A stretch of 7,327 bases of DNA, from contig JAJQDJ010000080.1 in assembly GCA_021202205.1 (NCBI GenBank), positions 1 to 7,327 of the forward strand, written 5' to 3'. Positions 6,743-7,327 of the stretch are shown here, one piece after another. How positions within the stretch are numbered: the stretch's first letter is position 1; every line of letters starts with the position of its first letter. The DNA is from Erysipelotrichaceae bacterium (GTDB taxonomy: Bacteria > Bacillota_I > Bacilli_A > Erysipelotrichales > Coprobacillaceae). The notes under the pieces are model-generated. The model was not told where the DNA came from, made no database searches, and was given only the letters and a program-made list of their open reading frames with translations. The position numbers were made by a program, and so were the translations under genes.

Positions 6743-6743
6743 A

Positions 6744-7181
6744 TTATTCATCCTTTTCATTTTCATCTATTGTGATGCTTCCAGTCACACCAATATCCTT
6801 AGGTGTACATAAGAAAATCTTAGGTCCGATTTGTTGAATATCACCTTCAATAGCAAAGATAACACCACTTAAGAAATCAATAACACGTTTAGATTGTTCT
6901 TTTTGTAAACGATGTAAATTGACAACAGCTGCTCTTTTTTGTTTCAAATAAGTAGCAATTTCTTGTGTTTCACTATAAGCTCTAGGTTCAAATAAGATAA
7001 GATGACTATCTTTATTAGCACTAAATTGTCTCATTGCATTGCTTGTCTTAGTAGACTTAGCTTGCTCGAAATCACTTGTTGTTTTTTTATTTTCATCAGT
7101 TGTATCTATAATTCCCTCGTCAGTCGTTCCGTCTTCGCCTTCTTCAAAAAACCAATTTTTAATTTTTTCAGTGTATCCCAT
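6744..7181 (-). CDS. sepF: SepF cell-division protein
   Basis: This is a 145-residue cytoplasmic FtsZ-binding membrane anchor that helps tether and bundle the Z-ring. The N-terminus MGYTEKIKNWFFEE looks like the amphipathic membrane-binding helix. An acidic, Thr/Asp-rich linker (about 15-50) follows, then the conserved SepF core at about 58-127: HLILFEPRAYSETQEIATYL, KQKRAAVVNLHRL and RVIDFLSGVIFAIEGDIQQIG, with the Gly-containing turn used in SepF dimerisation. The ATG at 7179-7181 is preferred over an upstream in-frame ATG at 7221-7223 for two reasons. A strong AAAGGAGG lies seven bases before it, and a TATAAT promoter element lies within the extra codons, so the longer form could not be translated from that transcript. 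The gene heads the cluster. ylmG does not follow it, unlike in B. subtilis. Confidence 0.95.
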   Translation of the reverse strand: MGYTEKIKNWFFEEGEDGTTDEGIIDTTDENKKTTSDFEQAKSTKTSNAMRQFSANKDSHLILFEPRAYSETQEIATYLKQKRAAVVNLHRLQKEQSKRVIDFLSGVIFAIEGDIQQIGPKIFLCTPKDIGVTGSITIDENEKDE

Positions 7182-7208
7182 GAAGTAACCTCCTTTAATA
7201 CTTCTTCC

Positions 7209-7217
7209 ATTATAGCA
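7209..7217 (-). promoter_or_regulatory. Predicted extended -10 promoter of sepF
   Basis: The minus strand reads TGCTATAAT, a perfect TATAAT (7209-7214) with the TGn extension. At 17 bases upstream there is only a T-rich tract, no TTGACA, consistent with an extended -10 promoter. Transcription would start near 7202, leaving a leader of roughly 20 bases that contains the sepF ribosome binding site at 7189-7196. Confidence 0.75.
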
Positions 7218-7223
7218 TAACAT

Positions 7224-7327
7224 GTCGATTAAAAAAAGAAAAAATATCTTAATCAGTAAATTTTTTATTCACCCCCGTATTGTAAAATGAAACTGGAATT
7301 AAGGGAGGGCTGATTTGGAGGGCAGCC
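7224..7327. other. Right-edge region, no gene assigned; possible divergent start on the plus strand
   Basis: The first part is A/T-rich spacer. From about 7270 the composition becomes more GC-rich. On the plus strand AAGGGAGGG (7301-7309) resembles a strong ribosome binding site and lies five bases before TTG (7315-7317), which would open a frame running off the edge (MEGS...). The tiny frame ATG 7287 to TGA 7313 (eight codons) precedes it. GGAGGGC occurs twice, 13 bases apart (7304 and 7317), and GGCTG/CAGCC can pair across the last 20 bases. Only 13 bases would be coding, so neither a gene nor a structured RNA can be asserted. Confidence 0.25.

Noticed and set aside
7182..7223. Longer SepF starting at ATG 7223
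   Set aside because: The extra 14 codons contain the TATAAT promoter and the Shine-Dalgarno sequence, and SepF proteins begin at the MGYTEKI-like helix.
7249..7326. Minus-strand frame entering from the right edge (AALQISPPLIPVSF...)
   Set aside because: It is about 25 codons, unusually GC-rich in codon choice for this window, with no recognisable similarity; the opposite strand offers a Shine-Dalgarno-like explanation for the same bases.

Overview
The window is an AT-rich, Firmicutes-type chromosomal segment in which every gene I am confident of lies on the minus strand, so reading runs from high to low coordinates. The order sepF - ylmH - divIVA - ileS is the conserved division/tRNA-synthetase neighbourhood of low-GC Gram-positive bacteria. 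The ileS gene has a tRNA-Ile T-box leader, and a DUF1703-type AAA ATPase lies at the left edge. Together these suggest a gut member of the Erysipelotrichia/Coprobacillaceae or a related clostridial lineage. The phylum is fairly certain; the family is inference.

Right part (7327-5493): an extended -10 promoter (7209-7217) drives sepF (start 7181). A hairpin with a T-run follows, then ylmH (RNA-binding S4 protein), then divIVA. The ylmG gene usually found between sepF and ylmH is absent. divIVA carries an in-frame amber codon at 5625-5627, after which the same frame stays open for 43 codons with DivIVA-like sequence. That downstream segment also holds a near-consensus promoter for ileS (5539-5566) and the base of T-box Stem I.

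Middle (5566-2569): a class I T-box riboswitch with an ATC (Ile) specifier, antiterminator core and intrinsic terminator precedes a full-length 910-residue isoleucyl-tRNA synthetase (HIGH, KMSKS, editing domain and C-terminal zinc ribbon all visible).

Left part (2570-1): a hairpin at the end of ileS is followed by an EamA/DMT-family transporter broken by a frameshift, best explained by loss of one TA unit from a short TA tract. Its stop codon overlaps the start of dacA, a membrane-anchored serine D,D-carboxypeptidase of family S11. The dacA stop codon sits in the loop of its own terminator. The 5' part of a DUF1703/AAA-ATPase-like gene runs off the left edge.

Functionally, the segment joins septum assembly (SepF, DivIVA), ribosome quality control (YlmH), tRNA-Ile charging under T-box control, and peptidoglycan trimming (DacA). 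I see no mobile element, CRISPR array, tRNA or rRNA gene. The most unusual features are the two broken reading frames, the overlap of divIVA with the ileS control region, and two genes that start without a Shine-Dalgarno sequence exactly 9 nt after a hairpin.
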